From: an uncultured Clostridia bacterium
GTDB taxonomy: Bacteria; Bacillota; Clostridia; UBA1381; UMGS1253
DNA length: 64,000 bases
Assembly: GCA_934457145.1 (NCBI GenBank)
Contig: CAKSHP010000006.1
Coordinates: forward strand, 15,345-79,344
Direction of reading: 5' to 3'
In this document: positions 36,211-44,583 of the stretch, piece after piece
Position numbering within the stretch: the stretch's first letter is position 1
Layout: each line of letters begins with the position of its first letter
Program-made: the position numbers and the translations under genes
The notes under the pieces: generated by a model
What the model was told of the DNA's origin: nothing
The model's input: only the letters and a program-made list of their open reading frames with translations
Databases searched by the model: none

Positions 36211-37581
36211 TTGGTTATGCTTTTTACGCTGTTTTTGTTTTCGGTATACCTTTTGTCTACATACAAAAATTATTTTTATGAAAATGAAAAGGTTAAACTT
36301 TATGCCAAAGCGAATGTGATTTCTTCGGTAATTGAGGAAAACGGAATGGACAACACGCGCTCAATTGCAACGGCGACAAAGGATTTGTTTTCCGATTCTC
36401 CGGTGAGATTTATGGTTTTGAGCAAACAGGCAATTGTGGTTTATGATAATGATTCGCAAAACAGTTATTTAAATAAATTTTTTATAAAAGACACCATAAA
36501 GTCGGCAATTTCGGGAGATAATGCGAGCAATGTTTTTTCAAATCCGGATAAGACAAACAGCATTGATGTTGCAATACCGATAACAAATTCAAACTCGGAA
36601 AGTCAGGGAATTATATATTTAAGAAAATCGCTCGTGTCGGTTGATGAATTTTTAGACAGTATTTCCTCGGTTATATATAAAATGTCGTTTATTATGGCGG
36701 TTATTATTGCGCTTTTGAGTGTTATTATGGCGGGAATTATAACAAAACCGCTTATAAAGCTTACAAGCGTGACAGCGGAGATTGCAAAGGGAAATTTTGA
36801 ACAGAAAATGAGCGTTAAAGGGCATGACGAACTTGCCGTTCTGGCGCAGTCGGTAAACACAATGAGCGACCGGCTTGCGGCTGTTGAAGAAAGCAGGCGG
36901 GTGTTTGTGTCGGACGTGTCGCATGAGCTTAAAACTCCTCTTGCAACTATAAAGCTTTTGTCGGAATCGATTTTGCAGTCGCAAAGCTTTGACAAAGATA
37001 TGGTGCATGAATTTTTAAGTGACATGACAAATGAGGTCGACCGCCTTACAAGAATTATAGAGCGTCTTTTAACGCTTACGAAAAATGATTCTCAGGTGAG
37101 CGCAAATCATTTTGCAACCGTTAATATAACGAAGCTTGCGCAGCTTGCGGTTAAAAAACTGCGTCCGCTTGCGGAGAAGAAAAATATTGAGCTTAGCTTT
37201 GTGTGCGACGCTGATGCAAATGATATAGAAATGCTTTTGGACAGAGATAAAATATACGAGGCGATTTACAACATCGCAGATAACAGTATAAAGTATACAC
37301 CTGAAGGCGGCAAAGTTGATGTAAGACTTTTAAATGATCTTGCCGGAGTTATGATTGAGATTGAAGATAACGGCATAGGAATTCCCAAAGACGACACAGC
37401 GCATATTTTTGACAGATTTTACAGAGTTGATAAAGCGCGTGCACGCGATACGGGAGGAACTGGACTGGGGCTTGCGATAGCTTCGGAGGCTGTGAGCCAG
37501 CATGGCGGACATATAGAGGTTATAAGCGAGGAAGGCGTTGGAAGCAAGTTTATAATTATTCTGCCTTACTCGGGAAAATAA
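36211..37581 (+). CDS. Sensor histidine kinase
   Basis: Partner of the response regulator. It has an extracellular sensor loop between two membrane segments, a HAMP domain (about residues 180-235), a HisKA dimerisation domain with the phospho-histidine in VSHELKTPLATI, and the HATPase domain with the N-box DNSIKYT and G-boxes DNGIGIP and GGTGLGLAI. The start is uncertain: TTG 36211 would cut the first membrane segment, while the in-frame sequence upstream (KKNYFHSSIRWKFVTAYV) looks like the natural N-terminus but has no ATG, GTG or TTG (see findings). Confidence 0.92.
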   Translation: MVMLFTLFLFSVYLLSTYKNYFYENEKVKLYAKANVISSVIEENGMDNTRSIATATKDLFSDSPVRFMVLSKQAIVVYDNDSQNSYLNKFFIKDTIKSAISGDNASNVFSNPDKTNSIDVAIPITNSNSESQGIIYLRKSLVSVDEFLDSISSVIYKMSFIMAVIIALLSVIMAGIITKPLIKLTSVTAEIAKGNFEQKMSVKGHDELAVLAQSVNTMSDRLAAVEESRRVFVSDVSHELKTPLATIKLLSESILQSQSFDKDMVHEFLSDMTNEVDRLTRIIERLLTLTKNDSQVSANHFATVNITKLAQLAVKKLRPLAEKKNIELSFVCDADANDIEMLLDRDKIYEAIYNIADNSIKYTPEGGKVDVRLLNDLAGVMIEIEDNGIGIPKDDTAHIFDRFYRVDKARARDTGGTGLGLAIASEAVSQHGGHIEVISEEGVGSKFIIILPYSGK

Positions 37582-37609
37582 AAAAATAAATGCAAAACGG
37601 GAGGCGGCA

Positions 37610-38563
37610 ATGAGTAAATTAAAAAGAGTTGTAATATCTGCTGCGGGCACCGGTATAATTGTGATTTTGTGCGCGTTTGTTGTTTTGCTTATACAAACAA
37701 AGGTGTTCGGATGGTTTTCGCATAGTGAAAAGCAAAATGTTAAGCTTTATTTTTTAGATGCAACACTGTCGAAGTTAAGCTCTGAAGAACAGGTTGTTTC
37801 AAAAGATGAAACAGACATACTTTATTCTATGGTTCAGCTTTTGATAAAAGGACCTGAAAACACGGTTGAAAACAGACGTGCTATTCCGCAGGATACAAAA
37901 ATAATATCTTTAAGCAAAAAAGGAAATCTGGCAACAGTCGATTTTTCAAAGGAGTTTTACTCGGCATACACCGCAAACGATATGCTTGCGGCATTTACCG
38001 TTGTGTACACACTGTGCGGTGTAAGCGGTATTGACCAGGTGAGCGTTTTGGTTGAAGGCGAGCCTTTGGTTGATACGGATAAAAAACCTCTCGGCGCATT
38101 GGCAAAAGACGATATCGTAAACGAATCGGATCCTGTTAAAAAACAGGATATTGCAGAGCTTGTGCTTTATTTTCCGAACTCCGACGCAACAAAGCTTGTG
38201 CGTGAACAAAGAAGCGTTGTAAGAAGTGACAACATATCTAACACACAGCTTGTTATAAGCGAGCTTATGCGCGATTCGGCATCGGGAATGCATGATTCGC
38301 TCTTCCCGGCAAATGCAAAGCTTTTATCGGTCGAAACAAAGGATTCTGTGTGTTTTGTTAATTTTTCAAAAGAGTTTTTAAATAAGCGCGCAGACGGTGA
38401 AAGCGAAGAAATTATAACAGTGTATGCAATTGTGAACAGCTTAACGGAATTGGACGATATAACAAAGGTTCAGTTTTTAATTGAAGGGCAAAAGGTTGAA
38501 AACTACGGAGATATGATTTTCAGTCAGCCGTTTGAAAGAAATGAAAATATAATAGCAAAATAA
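37610..38563 (+). CDS. Membrane-anchored protein with two GerMN domains
   Basis: 317 residues. One N-terminal membrane helix (residues 7-32), then two repeats of the GerMN domain (about 45-155 and 185-305), each with the strand pattern VDFSKEF/VNFSKEF. GerM in Bacillus helps spore cortex and germination, and GerMN proteins also act with lipoproteins at the envelope. It follows the kinase by 28 bases and may be in the same operon (kinase-GerMN pairing is common in Firmicutes). Confidence 0.88.
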   Translation: MSKLKRVVISAAGTGIIVILCAFVVLLIQTKVFGWFSHSEKQNVKLYFLDATLSKLSSEEQVVSKDETDILYSMVQLLIKGPENTVENRRAIPQDTKIISLSKKGNLATVDFSKEFYSAYTANDMLAAFTVVYTLCGVSGIDQVSVLVEGEPLVDTDKKPLGALAKDDIVNESDPVKKQDIAELVLYFPNSDATKLVREQRSVVRSDNISNTQLVISELMRDSASGMHDSLFPANAKLLSVETKDSVCFVNFSKEFLNKRADGESEEIITVYAIVNSLTELDDITKVQFLIEGQKVENYGDMIFSQPFERNENIIAK

Positions 38564-38592
38564 AAAAACATGCCGAAAGGATATGATTTATC

Positions 38593-39180
38593 ATGAAAAA
38601 AACAGCAGTAACAACTCTTACAAGACTTGCAATTTTAAGTGCGGTTATTATAATTATGTCGTTTACACCTTTGGGATATTTGCAGATAGGACCTCTTGCG
38701 CTCACGTTTTTGACGATACCGGTGGCAGTCGGAGCAGTTGTTATGGGACCGGCAGCGGGAGCATTTTTAGGACTTGTTTTCGGAATAACAAGCTTTATAA
38801 ATTCGTTTAGCGGCTTTATGGGACAGGCTCTTTTGGCAATAAATCCGTTTTTTACGTTTATTTTGTGTGTTGTGCCCAGGGTTTTGGAGGGATTTTTGAG
38901 CGCGCTTATTTATAAGGCTCTTTCAAAAAAGGACAAAAAAGGGATTTGGTCAGTATCGGCGGCAAGTATATCGTGCCCGGTTTTAAACACGATTTTGTTT
39001 ATGAGTACGCTTGTGTTGATTTTCGGAAGAAGCGATTATATTTTGAATTTGCGAAACGGCGCAAATGTTTTTGTGTTTGTTTGCACAACGGTCGGCATAC
39101 AGGCGGTTGTTGAAGCGGTTGTGTGTGCTGTGGCTGCGGCGCTTATAAGCTCGGCAATGATAAAAATTTTTAAAAGGTAG
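38593..39180 (+). CDS. ECF transporter substrate-binding (S) component
   Basis: 195 residues with six hydrophobic segments and the ECF S-component look: an N-terminal helix TLTRLAILSAVIIIMSF and PLGYLQIGPLALTFLTIPV, as in pantothenate-type S components. It captures a vitamin and works with shared EcfA/EcfT proteins encoded elsewhere. AAAGGAT site. The vitamin is uncertain; pantothenate is only a guess. Confidence 0.82.
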   Translation: MKKTAVTTLTRLAILSAVIIIMSFTPLGYLQIGPLALTFLTIPVAVGAVVMGPAAGAFLGLVFGITSFINSFSGFMGQALLAINPFFTFILCVVPRVLEGFLSALIYKALSKKDKKGIWSVSAASISCPVLNTILFMSTLVLIFGRSDYILNLRNGANVFVFVCTTVGIQAVVEAVVCAVAAALISSAMIKIFKR

Positions 39181-39186
39181 AAAAAT

Positions 39187-40185
39187 ATGAACAGCAAAAA
39201 AAATGCAGTTAAAAACACAATTGAAGAGATTTCAATTTTTGATTTTGAAAATTTATATTTCGGAAATTTTGACGATGAAAAAAACGGTACGGGCGTGAGC
39301 GTTATAACGTCCAAACAGGCGTTTGCATGCGGAATTGACATAAGAGGCGGCGGACCTGCCTCAAGAGAGACGCATCTGCTGAACACAAACAGCGCAGCAG
39401 AAAAGATAAATGCCGTTGTGCTTGCCGGCGGAAGCGCATTTGGACTTGACTGCGCCGGCGGGGTTATGAAGTATCTTGAAGAAAAGGACATCGGGTTTGA
39501 AACCGGCGTTACAAAGGTGCCGTTGGTGTGCACAAGCTGTATATTTGATTTGCAGGTTGCAAACAAAAATGTGCGCCCAGATTTTAACATGGGATACAGT
39601 GCGGCAAAAAATGCTTTTGAAAACAATTTTTTGGAGGGCAACCACGGCTGCGGCACGGGGGCAACAGTCGGAAAAGTTTGCGGCGCGGAATATATGACAA
39701 AGTCGGGAATAGGAGCATATGCTTTAAAAATCGGCGATTTGAAGGCAGGGGCAATTGTTTGCACAAATGCGCTCGGAGAAGTGTTTGACAGCAAAAAAAT
39801 TATCGCCGGTATGTTAAATAAAGAAAAAAACGGATTTGAAAGCTGTGTTGAGAAAATGTATGACATAATAAAGCCTGATAATCCGTTTGTTAAAAACACG
39901 ACGATCGGCGCAGTGTTTACAAATGCAAAATTTGATAAAGCACAGCTTAATAAACTGGCGGCATTTGCATCCAATGCGCTTGTGCGAAGGATACGCCCGG
40001 TGAACACAACGGCAGACGGCGACACGATGTATGCAATAAGCGCAGGCGATATACAGGCAGATATAAATGTTTGCGGTATGCTTATGCAAAAAGCCGCGGA
40101 AAAGGCAATTGTAAGAAGCGTTATGTGTGCAAAAGAGGCATACGGTTTAAAATGCGCTTCAAGTTTTAATCAGGCAAAAAGCTGA
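39187..40185 (+). CDS. P1 family (S58, DmpA-like) peptidase
   Basis: 332 residues. Members self-cleave to form an N-terminal nucleophile hydrolase acting on N-terminal amino acids or beta-peptides. Seen are TGVSVITSKQAFACGIDIRGG, AVVLAGGSAFGLDCAGGVM and the probable cleavage/nucleophile region FVKNTTIGAVFTNA. It is separated from the ECF gene by six bases, so co-transcription is likely. Confidence 0.9.
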   Translation: MNSKKNAVKNTIEEISIFDFENLYFGNFDDEKNGTGVSVITSKQAFACGIDIRGGGPASRETHLLNTNSAAEKINAVVLAGGSAFGLDCAGGVMKYLEEKDIGFETGVTKVPLVCTSCIFDLQVANKNVRPDFNMGYSAAKNAFENNFLEGNHGCGTGATVGKVCGAEYMTKSGIGAYALKIGDLKAGAIVCTNALGEVFDSKKIIAGMLNKEKNGFESCVEKMYDIIKPDNPFVKNTTIGAVFTNAKFDKAQLNKLAAFASNALVRRIRPVNTTADGDTMYAISAGDIQADINVCGMLMQKAAEKAIVRSVMCAKEAYGLKCASSFNQAKS

Positions 40186-40203
40186 AATGAGAGGGTTTTT
40201 TAT

Positions 40204-41163
40204 TTGAAACAGATAACGGCAAACAAAAATGACGCAAATCTCAGACTTGACAAATTTATGAGCAGACGGTTTCCGTCTATGCCGCAAAGCCTTTTATATA
40301 AATATATACGCAAAAACTGTGTTAAAGTAAACGGAAAACATGCAAAGGAAAATTTTAAGTTATCGGCAGGCGATGTTTTAAGCTTTTATATAAGCGATGA
40401 ATTTTTTGAGCCGCCAAAAGAAGAAAACGCATTTTTGCATGTTAAATCAAATATCGATATTATATACGAGGACGAAAATATTATTCTGGTAAACAAAAAA
40501 GCCGGAATGGTGGTGCATGAGGATGAAACAAAAACTCCCGATACCCTTATTGCACACATACAAAGATATTTATACGAAAAAGGGGAGTATGATCCGGACA
40601 GCGAAAACACGTTTGCCCCGGCTCTGGCAAACAGGATAGACAGAAACACTCAGGGCATAGTGATTGCGGCAAAGAATGCACAAAGCCTTAGGGTGCTTAA
40701 TCAAAAAATAAAAGACAGAGAAATAAAAAAGAGCTATATATGTCTGGCGTTCGGAAAATTTGAAAAAAAGAGTGATCGTCTGACTGCATACCTTGAGCGG
40801 AATGAAAAAACAAAAACAGTGAAAATATTAAACAAGCCGACAAAAAATTCAAAGCCGATTACAACCGGTTACAGCGTTGTTGATTATAAAAACGGTATAA
40901 GCCTTGTTAAAGTGGATTTAATTACGGGCAGAACACATCAGATAAGGGCGCATTTTGCAAGTATCGGACATCCTCTGGTCGGCGACGGAAAGTATGGCAT
41001 AAACCGCGAGAACAAAAAAGCGGGTTACACATATCAGGCGCTTTGTTCGTATAAAACAGCGTTTTTGTTTAAAACAGACGGCGGTGTGCTTAATTATTTA
41101 AACGGCAAAACATTTGCGATAGACAATATAGATTTTGTGAAAAAATTTAAAGAAGGCATGTAA
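40204..41163 (+). CDS. RluA/RluD-family pseudouridine synthase with S4 domain
   Basis: 319 residues, TTG start. An N-terminal S4 RNA-binding domain (LRLDKFMSRRFPSMPQSLL) precedes the catalytic domain, which has ANRIDRNTQGIVIAAKN (catalytic Asp in RID) and GRTHQIRAHFASIGHPLVGD. It modifies uridines in ribosomal or transfer RNA. A second family member lies at 56547; this one is more divergent (RIDRNT in place of RIDKDT). Confidence 0.92.
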   Translation: MKQITANKNDANLRLDKFMSRRFPSMPQSLLYKYIRKNCVKVNGKHAKENFKLSAGDVLSFYISDEFFEPPKEENAFLHVKSNIDIIYEDENIILVNKKAGMVVHEDETKTPDTLIAHIQRYLYEKGEYDPDSENTFAPALANRIDRNTQGIVIAAKNAQSLRVLNQKIKDREIKKSYICLAFGKFEKKSDRLTAYLERNEKTKTVKILNKPTKNSKPITTGYSVVDYKNGISLVKVDLITGRTHQIRAHFASIGHPLVGDGKYGINRENKKAGYTYQALCSYKTAFLFKTDGGVLNYLNGKTFAIDNIDFVKKFKEGM

Positions 41164-41188
41164 AAATTAATCATAATTTCAAATTGCA

Positions 41189-41226
41189 AAAAATGCCCGG
41201 TGCGTTATTGTACCGGGCATTTTTGC
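41189..41226. terminator. Bidirectional intrinsic terminator
   Basis: AAAAATGCCCGGT (41189-41201) pairs with ACCGGGCATTTTT (41212-41224). It lies between convergent genes. Confidence 0.9.
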
Positions 41227-41242
41227 GTTAAATAAATTTTTT

Positions 41243-42619
41243 TTATTTTATGAAAAACATTGAAATATACCCCTGAACCAATAAAACTAAAAGAACTATC
41301 GGCAAGACATATTTTGTGTAGTATTTTATGCCTTTTGGGAAACGAAGTCCTTTACCTGTGTTTGCTTCGTTTAAGAAATTGTCAAAGCCCCAGCCGAATT
41401 TTTCGCTGCAGCAAAACATTACGTAAACCAAAGAGCCGAGAGGCAAAATGTTGTTGCTTATAATAAAGTCTTCAAGATCCAGGATTGTTGATTCTGCGCC
41501 GAGGGGCTGAATAAACGATAAAACGTTAAAACCGAGCGCACAGGGAAGAGACAATATTATAACGGCAATAATGTTTATATAGCTTGATTTTTTTCTGCTC
41601 CAGCCGTGCAGGTCAATTCCGAAAGACACGATGTTTTCAAACACTGCAACTACTGTTGAAAGCGCTGCGAAAATCATAAACACGAAAAACAGCGAACCCC
41701 ATATTCTGCCTCCGGGCATAGCGTTGAACACGTTCGGCAAAGCCTGAAAGATTAGGCTTGGACCGGCTTTTATATCAACGCCGTATGCAAAGCATGACGG
41801 AATTACTATTAATCCTGCCGTGAAAGCAACAAATGTGTCAAGCGCGGCAATTGAAATAGATTCACCGAACAATCGTCTGTCCTTTTTTATATAGCTTCCG
41901 AAGATAGCCATTGAGCCCATGCCGATGGAAAGCGTAAAAAACGCCTGACCTACGGCTGCAAACAATGCGTTGCCTATTCCGTTTTCAACCATACGGTTAA
42001 AATCGGGAACAAGATAATATTTAAGGCCGTCTATTGCGCCGGGAAGCGTACAGGTGTGTATTGCCAAAACAACGATAATTGCCAGAAGGGCAAGCATCAT
42101 AACTTTTGTTATTTTTTCAACGCCGTTTTTTAAGCCTATTGAGCAGATTAAAAATCCGATAACAGTTGTTAAAATCATAAAACCGACTAAAAGTGTTGGG
42201 TTTGATACCATAGAGCCGAACTGTGCTTCTATCTGGGGTGCAGTCTTTGAAACAAAGTCGCCCTTAAGCATCTTGATTAAGTAAATAAACATCCAGCCGG
42301 TAACGGTGGTATAAAACATCATTAAAAGATAATTGCCCGCCATGCCGACAAATCCGAACCAGTGCCACTTTGTGCCCGGTTTTTCAAGAGTTTTAAACGA
42401 ATCGGCTATACTTTTCTGACTTGCTCTTCCGACGGAAAACTCCATCGTCATAATCGGCAGTCCGAAAATAACCAGAAACGCCAAATAAATAAGTATAAAT
42501 GCTGCGCCGCCGTACTGACCGACGATGTACGGAAAACGCCACACATTTCCCAAACCTATCGCACAGCCGGCAGAAATAAGAATAAATCCTATTCTTGAAC
42601 CAAATTTTTCTCTTTGCAT
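41243..42619 (-). CDS. Sodium-dependent neurotransmitter symporter family (NSS) transporter
   Basis: 458 residues with 11-12 membrane segments, LeuT fold. The signature GCAIGLGNVWRFPYIVGQYG at residues 18-37 forms the sodium and substrate site. Bacterial members take up amino acids such as tryptophan, leucine or tyrosine. It is a single-gene unit with GGAGAG before the ATG. The substrate is unknown. Confidence 0.93.
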   Translation of the reverse strand: MQREKFGSRIGFILISAGCAIGLGNVWRFPYIVGQYGGAAFILIYLAFLVIFGLPIMTMEFSVGRASQKSIADSFKTLEKPGTKWHWFGFVGMAGNYLLMMFYTTVTGWMFIYLIKMLKGDFVSKTAPQIEAQFGSMVSNPTLLVGFMILTTVIGFLICSIGLKNGVEKITKVMMLALLAIIVVLAIHTCTLPGAIDGLKYYLVPDFNRMVENGIGNALFAAVGQAFFTLSIGMGSMAIFGSYIKKDRRLFGESISIAALDTFVAFTAGLIVIPSCFAYGVDIKAGPSLIFQALPNVFNAMPGGRIWGSLFFVFMIFAALSTVVAVFENIVSFGIDLHGWSRKKSSYINIIAVIILSLPCALGFNVLSFIQPLGAESTILDLEDFIISNNILPLGSLVYVMFCCSEKFGWGFDNFLNEANTGKGLRFPKGIKYYTKYVLPIVLLVLLVQGYISMFFIK

Positions 42620-42763
42620 ACTTTCTCTCCGTTCATTTTTAATATTTTTTGCTTTGGCAAATGCTGTAAGACAGCTATAAACATTATAATATCATATTTT
42701 GTAAAGAAATGCAACAAAAAAGTTAAATAAATTACAAAGTTGTAAATTTTTCAGAAAATAATA

Positions 42764-42792
42764 TTGATTTAATAAAAAAAATATGGTATTAT
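42764..42792 (+). promoter_or_regulatory. Promoter of the sugar isomerase operon
   Basis: TTGATT (42764-42769), 17 bases, TATTAT (42787-42792). Confidence 0.65.
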
Positions 42793-42852
42793 ATATATGT
42801 AAATATTTTAATGCTGTTAAAATAAATCATATATGTAACGGAGGCAGAGAAA

Positions 42853-43695
42853 ATGAAAAAGTTTAAAGTTGGTTTGCAGCTTTATTCCATTCGCGAAGAT
42901 ATGGAAGAAGATATGGACGCTGCATTAAAAAGCGTTAAGGAAATGGGTTATGACTATGTTGAATTTGCCGGATATTTCGGCAAAACAGCCGAAGAAGTTA
43001 AAGAGCTTCTTGATAAACACGGTCTTGAGTGCATAAGCGTTCATCAGGGATATGATGTGTTTTTAAAAGAACCTGAGGCAAATGTTAAATACTTAAAGAC
43101 AATCGGCGCAAAATACTGCGCAGTTCCGTGGATGGGCATTGAAAAGCATAAGGGCTCGGAAAACTGGGACACAACCGTTAAAGAGTTTAACGAAGTCGGC
43201 AAGCTTTTAAAAGACAACGGAATTCAGATGCTTTATCATAACCATGACTTTGAATTTAACAAATTCGAGGGCAAATTCCTTTTGGACTGGCTCTATGAAA
43301 CAATCGATGCAGATCTTTTGAAAACAGAGGTTGATACCTGCTGGGTAAGATATGCGGGTTATGATCCTTGTGAATATATTAAAAAATACACAGGCAGAAG
43401 CCCGGTAGTTCACCTTAAGGATTTTGTTTGCACAAACTTTGATATGGGTGCGGTTTATGCTTTGATTGACGATGAAGGCAAAGAAGGCGATACCGACAAG
43501 CCCCAGAGCCGCGATGAGGCAGGATTTATGTTTAAACCTGTCGGACACGGTTTGCAGGATATTCCGGCAATTTTGAAAGCTTCTGAGGAAGCCGGCGCAG
43601 ATTATGTTATAGTTGAACAGGATCAGTCGCCCGAACGTCCGGCAATGGAATCGGCAAAAATGAGCAGAGAATATTTAAAATCATTAGGTTTATAA
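42853..43695 (+). CDS. Sugar phosphate isomerase/epimerase (xylose-isomerase-like TIM barrel)
   Basis: 280 residues. The AP_endonuc_2 fold is indicated by VGLQLYSIREDME, YHNHDFEFNK, KTEVDTCWVRYAG and VVHLKDFV, which hold the metal-binding Glu, His and Asp. It acts on a keto- or aldo-sugar or inositol-like compound. It is in an operon with the following RpiB-like gene (26 bases apart), suggesting a two-step sugar isomerisation route. Confidence 0.88.
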   Translation: MKKFKVGLQLYSIREDMEEDMDAALKSVKEMGYDYVEFAGYFGKTAEEVKELLDKHGLECISVHQGYDVFLKEPEANVKYLKTIGAKYCAVPWMGIEKHKGSENWDTTVKEFNEVGKLLKDNGIQMLYHNHDFEFNKFEGKFLLDWLYETIDADLLKTEVDTCWVRYAGYDPCEYIKKYTGRSPVVHLKDFVCTNFDMGAVYALIDDEGKEGDTDKPQSRDEAGFMFKPVGHGLQDIPAILKASEEAGADYVIVEQDQSPERPAMESAKMSREYLKSLGL

Positions 43696-43721
43696 TATAA
43701 AAAATTTCGGAGGTTATAAAA

Positions 43722-44360
43722 ATGAAAATAGCTCTTATAAATGAAAACAGCCAGGCGGCTAAAAATGCGCTTATATGCGATACGCTTAAAAAGGTTGTAG
43801 AACCTATGGGACACGAAGTGTTTAACTACGGTATGTATTCAGCTGAAGACGAAGCTCAGCTTACATATGTTCAGGTTGGTATTTTAACAGCAATACTTAT
43901 AAACTCAAAAGCAGCTGATTTGGTTATCACAGGCTGCGGCACCGGCGAGGGTGCTATGCTTGCATGCAACAGTTTCCCGAACGTTTTGTGCGGTCATGTT
44001 GTTGATCCGACGGACGCATATCAGTTTACTCAGGTAAACAACGGCAATGCAATTGCTATTCCTTTTGCAAAAGGCTGGGGCTGGGGCGCTGAGCTTAACC
44101 TCTCTTATGTGTTTGAAAAGCTTTTTGTTGAAGAGTGGGGTCAGGGTTATCCGAGAGAGAGAGCCGTTCCCGAACAGAGAAACAAAAAGATATTGGACGA
44201 GGTTAAAAAAGTTACTCACACAGATATGCTTACAATACTTAAAAACATCGATCAGGATTTGTTAAAGGGCGCTGTAAGCGGTGAGAAATTTAAAGAGTAT
44301 TTCTTTGCAAACTGCAAAGATGACGCTATTGCAGATTATATTAAATCTATTTTGGATTAA
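43722..44360 (+). CDS. RpiB/LacA/LacB-family sugar-phosphate isomerase
   Basis: 212 residues, longer than typical RpiB (~150). The Rossmann core MKIALINENSQAAKNALI and the signature DLVITGCGTGEGAMLACNSF with active-site-like Cys, then LCGHVVDPTDAY, are seen. The extra ~55 C-terminal residues (WGQGYPRERAVPEQRNKKI onward) match a subgroup near other sugar isomerases. The substrate is probably a keto-sugar or its phosphate. Confidence 0.88.
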   Translation: MKIALINENSQAAKNALICDTLKKVVEPMGHEVFNYGMYSAEDEAQLTYVQVGILTAILINSKAADLVITGCGTGEGAMLACNSFPNVLCGHVVDPTDAYQFTQVNNGNAIAIPFAKGWGWGAELNLSYVFEKLFVEEWGQGYPRERAVPEQRNKKILDEVKKVTHTDMLTILKNIDQDLLKGAVSGEKFKEYFFANCKDDAIADYIKSILD

Positions 44361-44478
44361 TTTTTGTTTTGTATCTTAAGACGCACACCGGCGTGCGCCG
44401 AAAAGCTGAAAACAAAGCGCATGGCGGATAAAGTTAATACGGTATACGAAAAATTAAAGTTTTTTGTGTGAATTTATT

Positions 44479-44583
44479 AAAGGTGTGTTTTTTGCAATGG
44501 GGCAGAAAGTGTTATAAAATGCTGCGTGCAAAGACACACCTTTTTATGTAACCGGAAATGCTTAATTTCCCGCTACATAAAAA
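44479..44583 (+). promoter_or_regulatory. Structured leader before the DUF1538 gene
   Basis: Two consecutive hairpins. The first has AAAGGTGTGT (44479-44488) and TTTGCA (44491-44496) pairing with TGCAAA (44527-44532) and ACACACCTTT (44534-44543). The second has TTTTTATGTA (44541-44550) pairing with TACATAAAAA (44574-44583), with GGAAAT/ATTTCC inside (44554-44569). The T5 after the first could terminate. No known riboswitch is recognised. Confidence 0.5.

Noticed and set aside
39036..40025. 329-codon open frame on the minus strand
   Set aside because: It is exactly antisense to the P1 peptidase, has a serine- and phenylalanine-rich composition typical of a shadow frame and no family resemblance.
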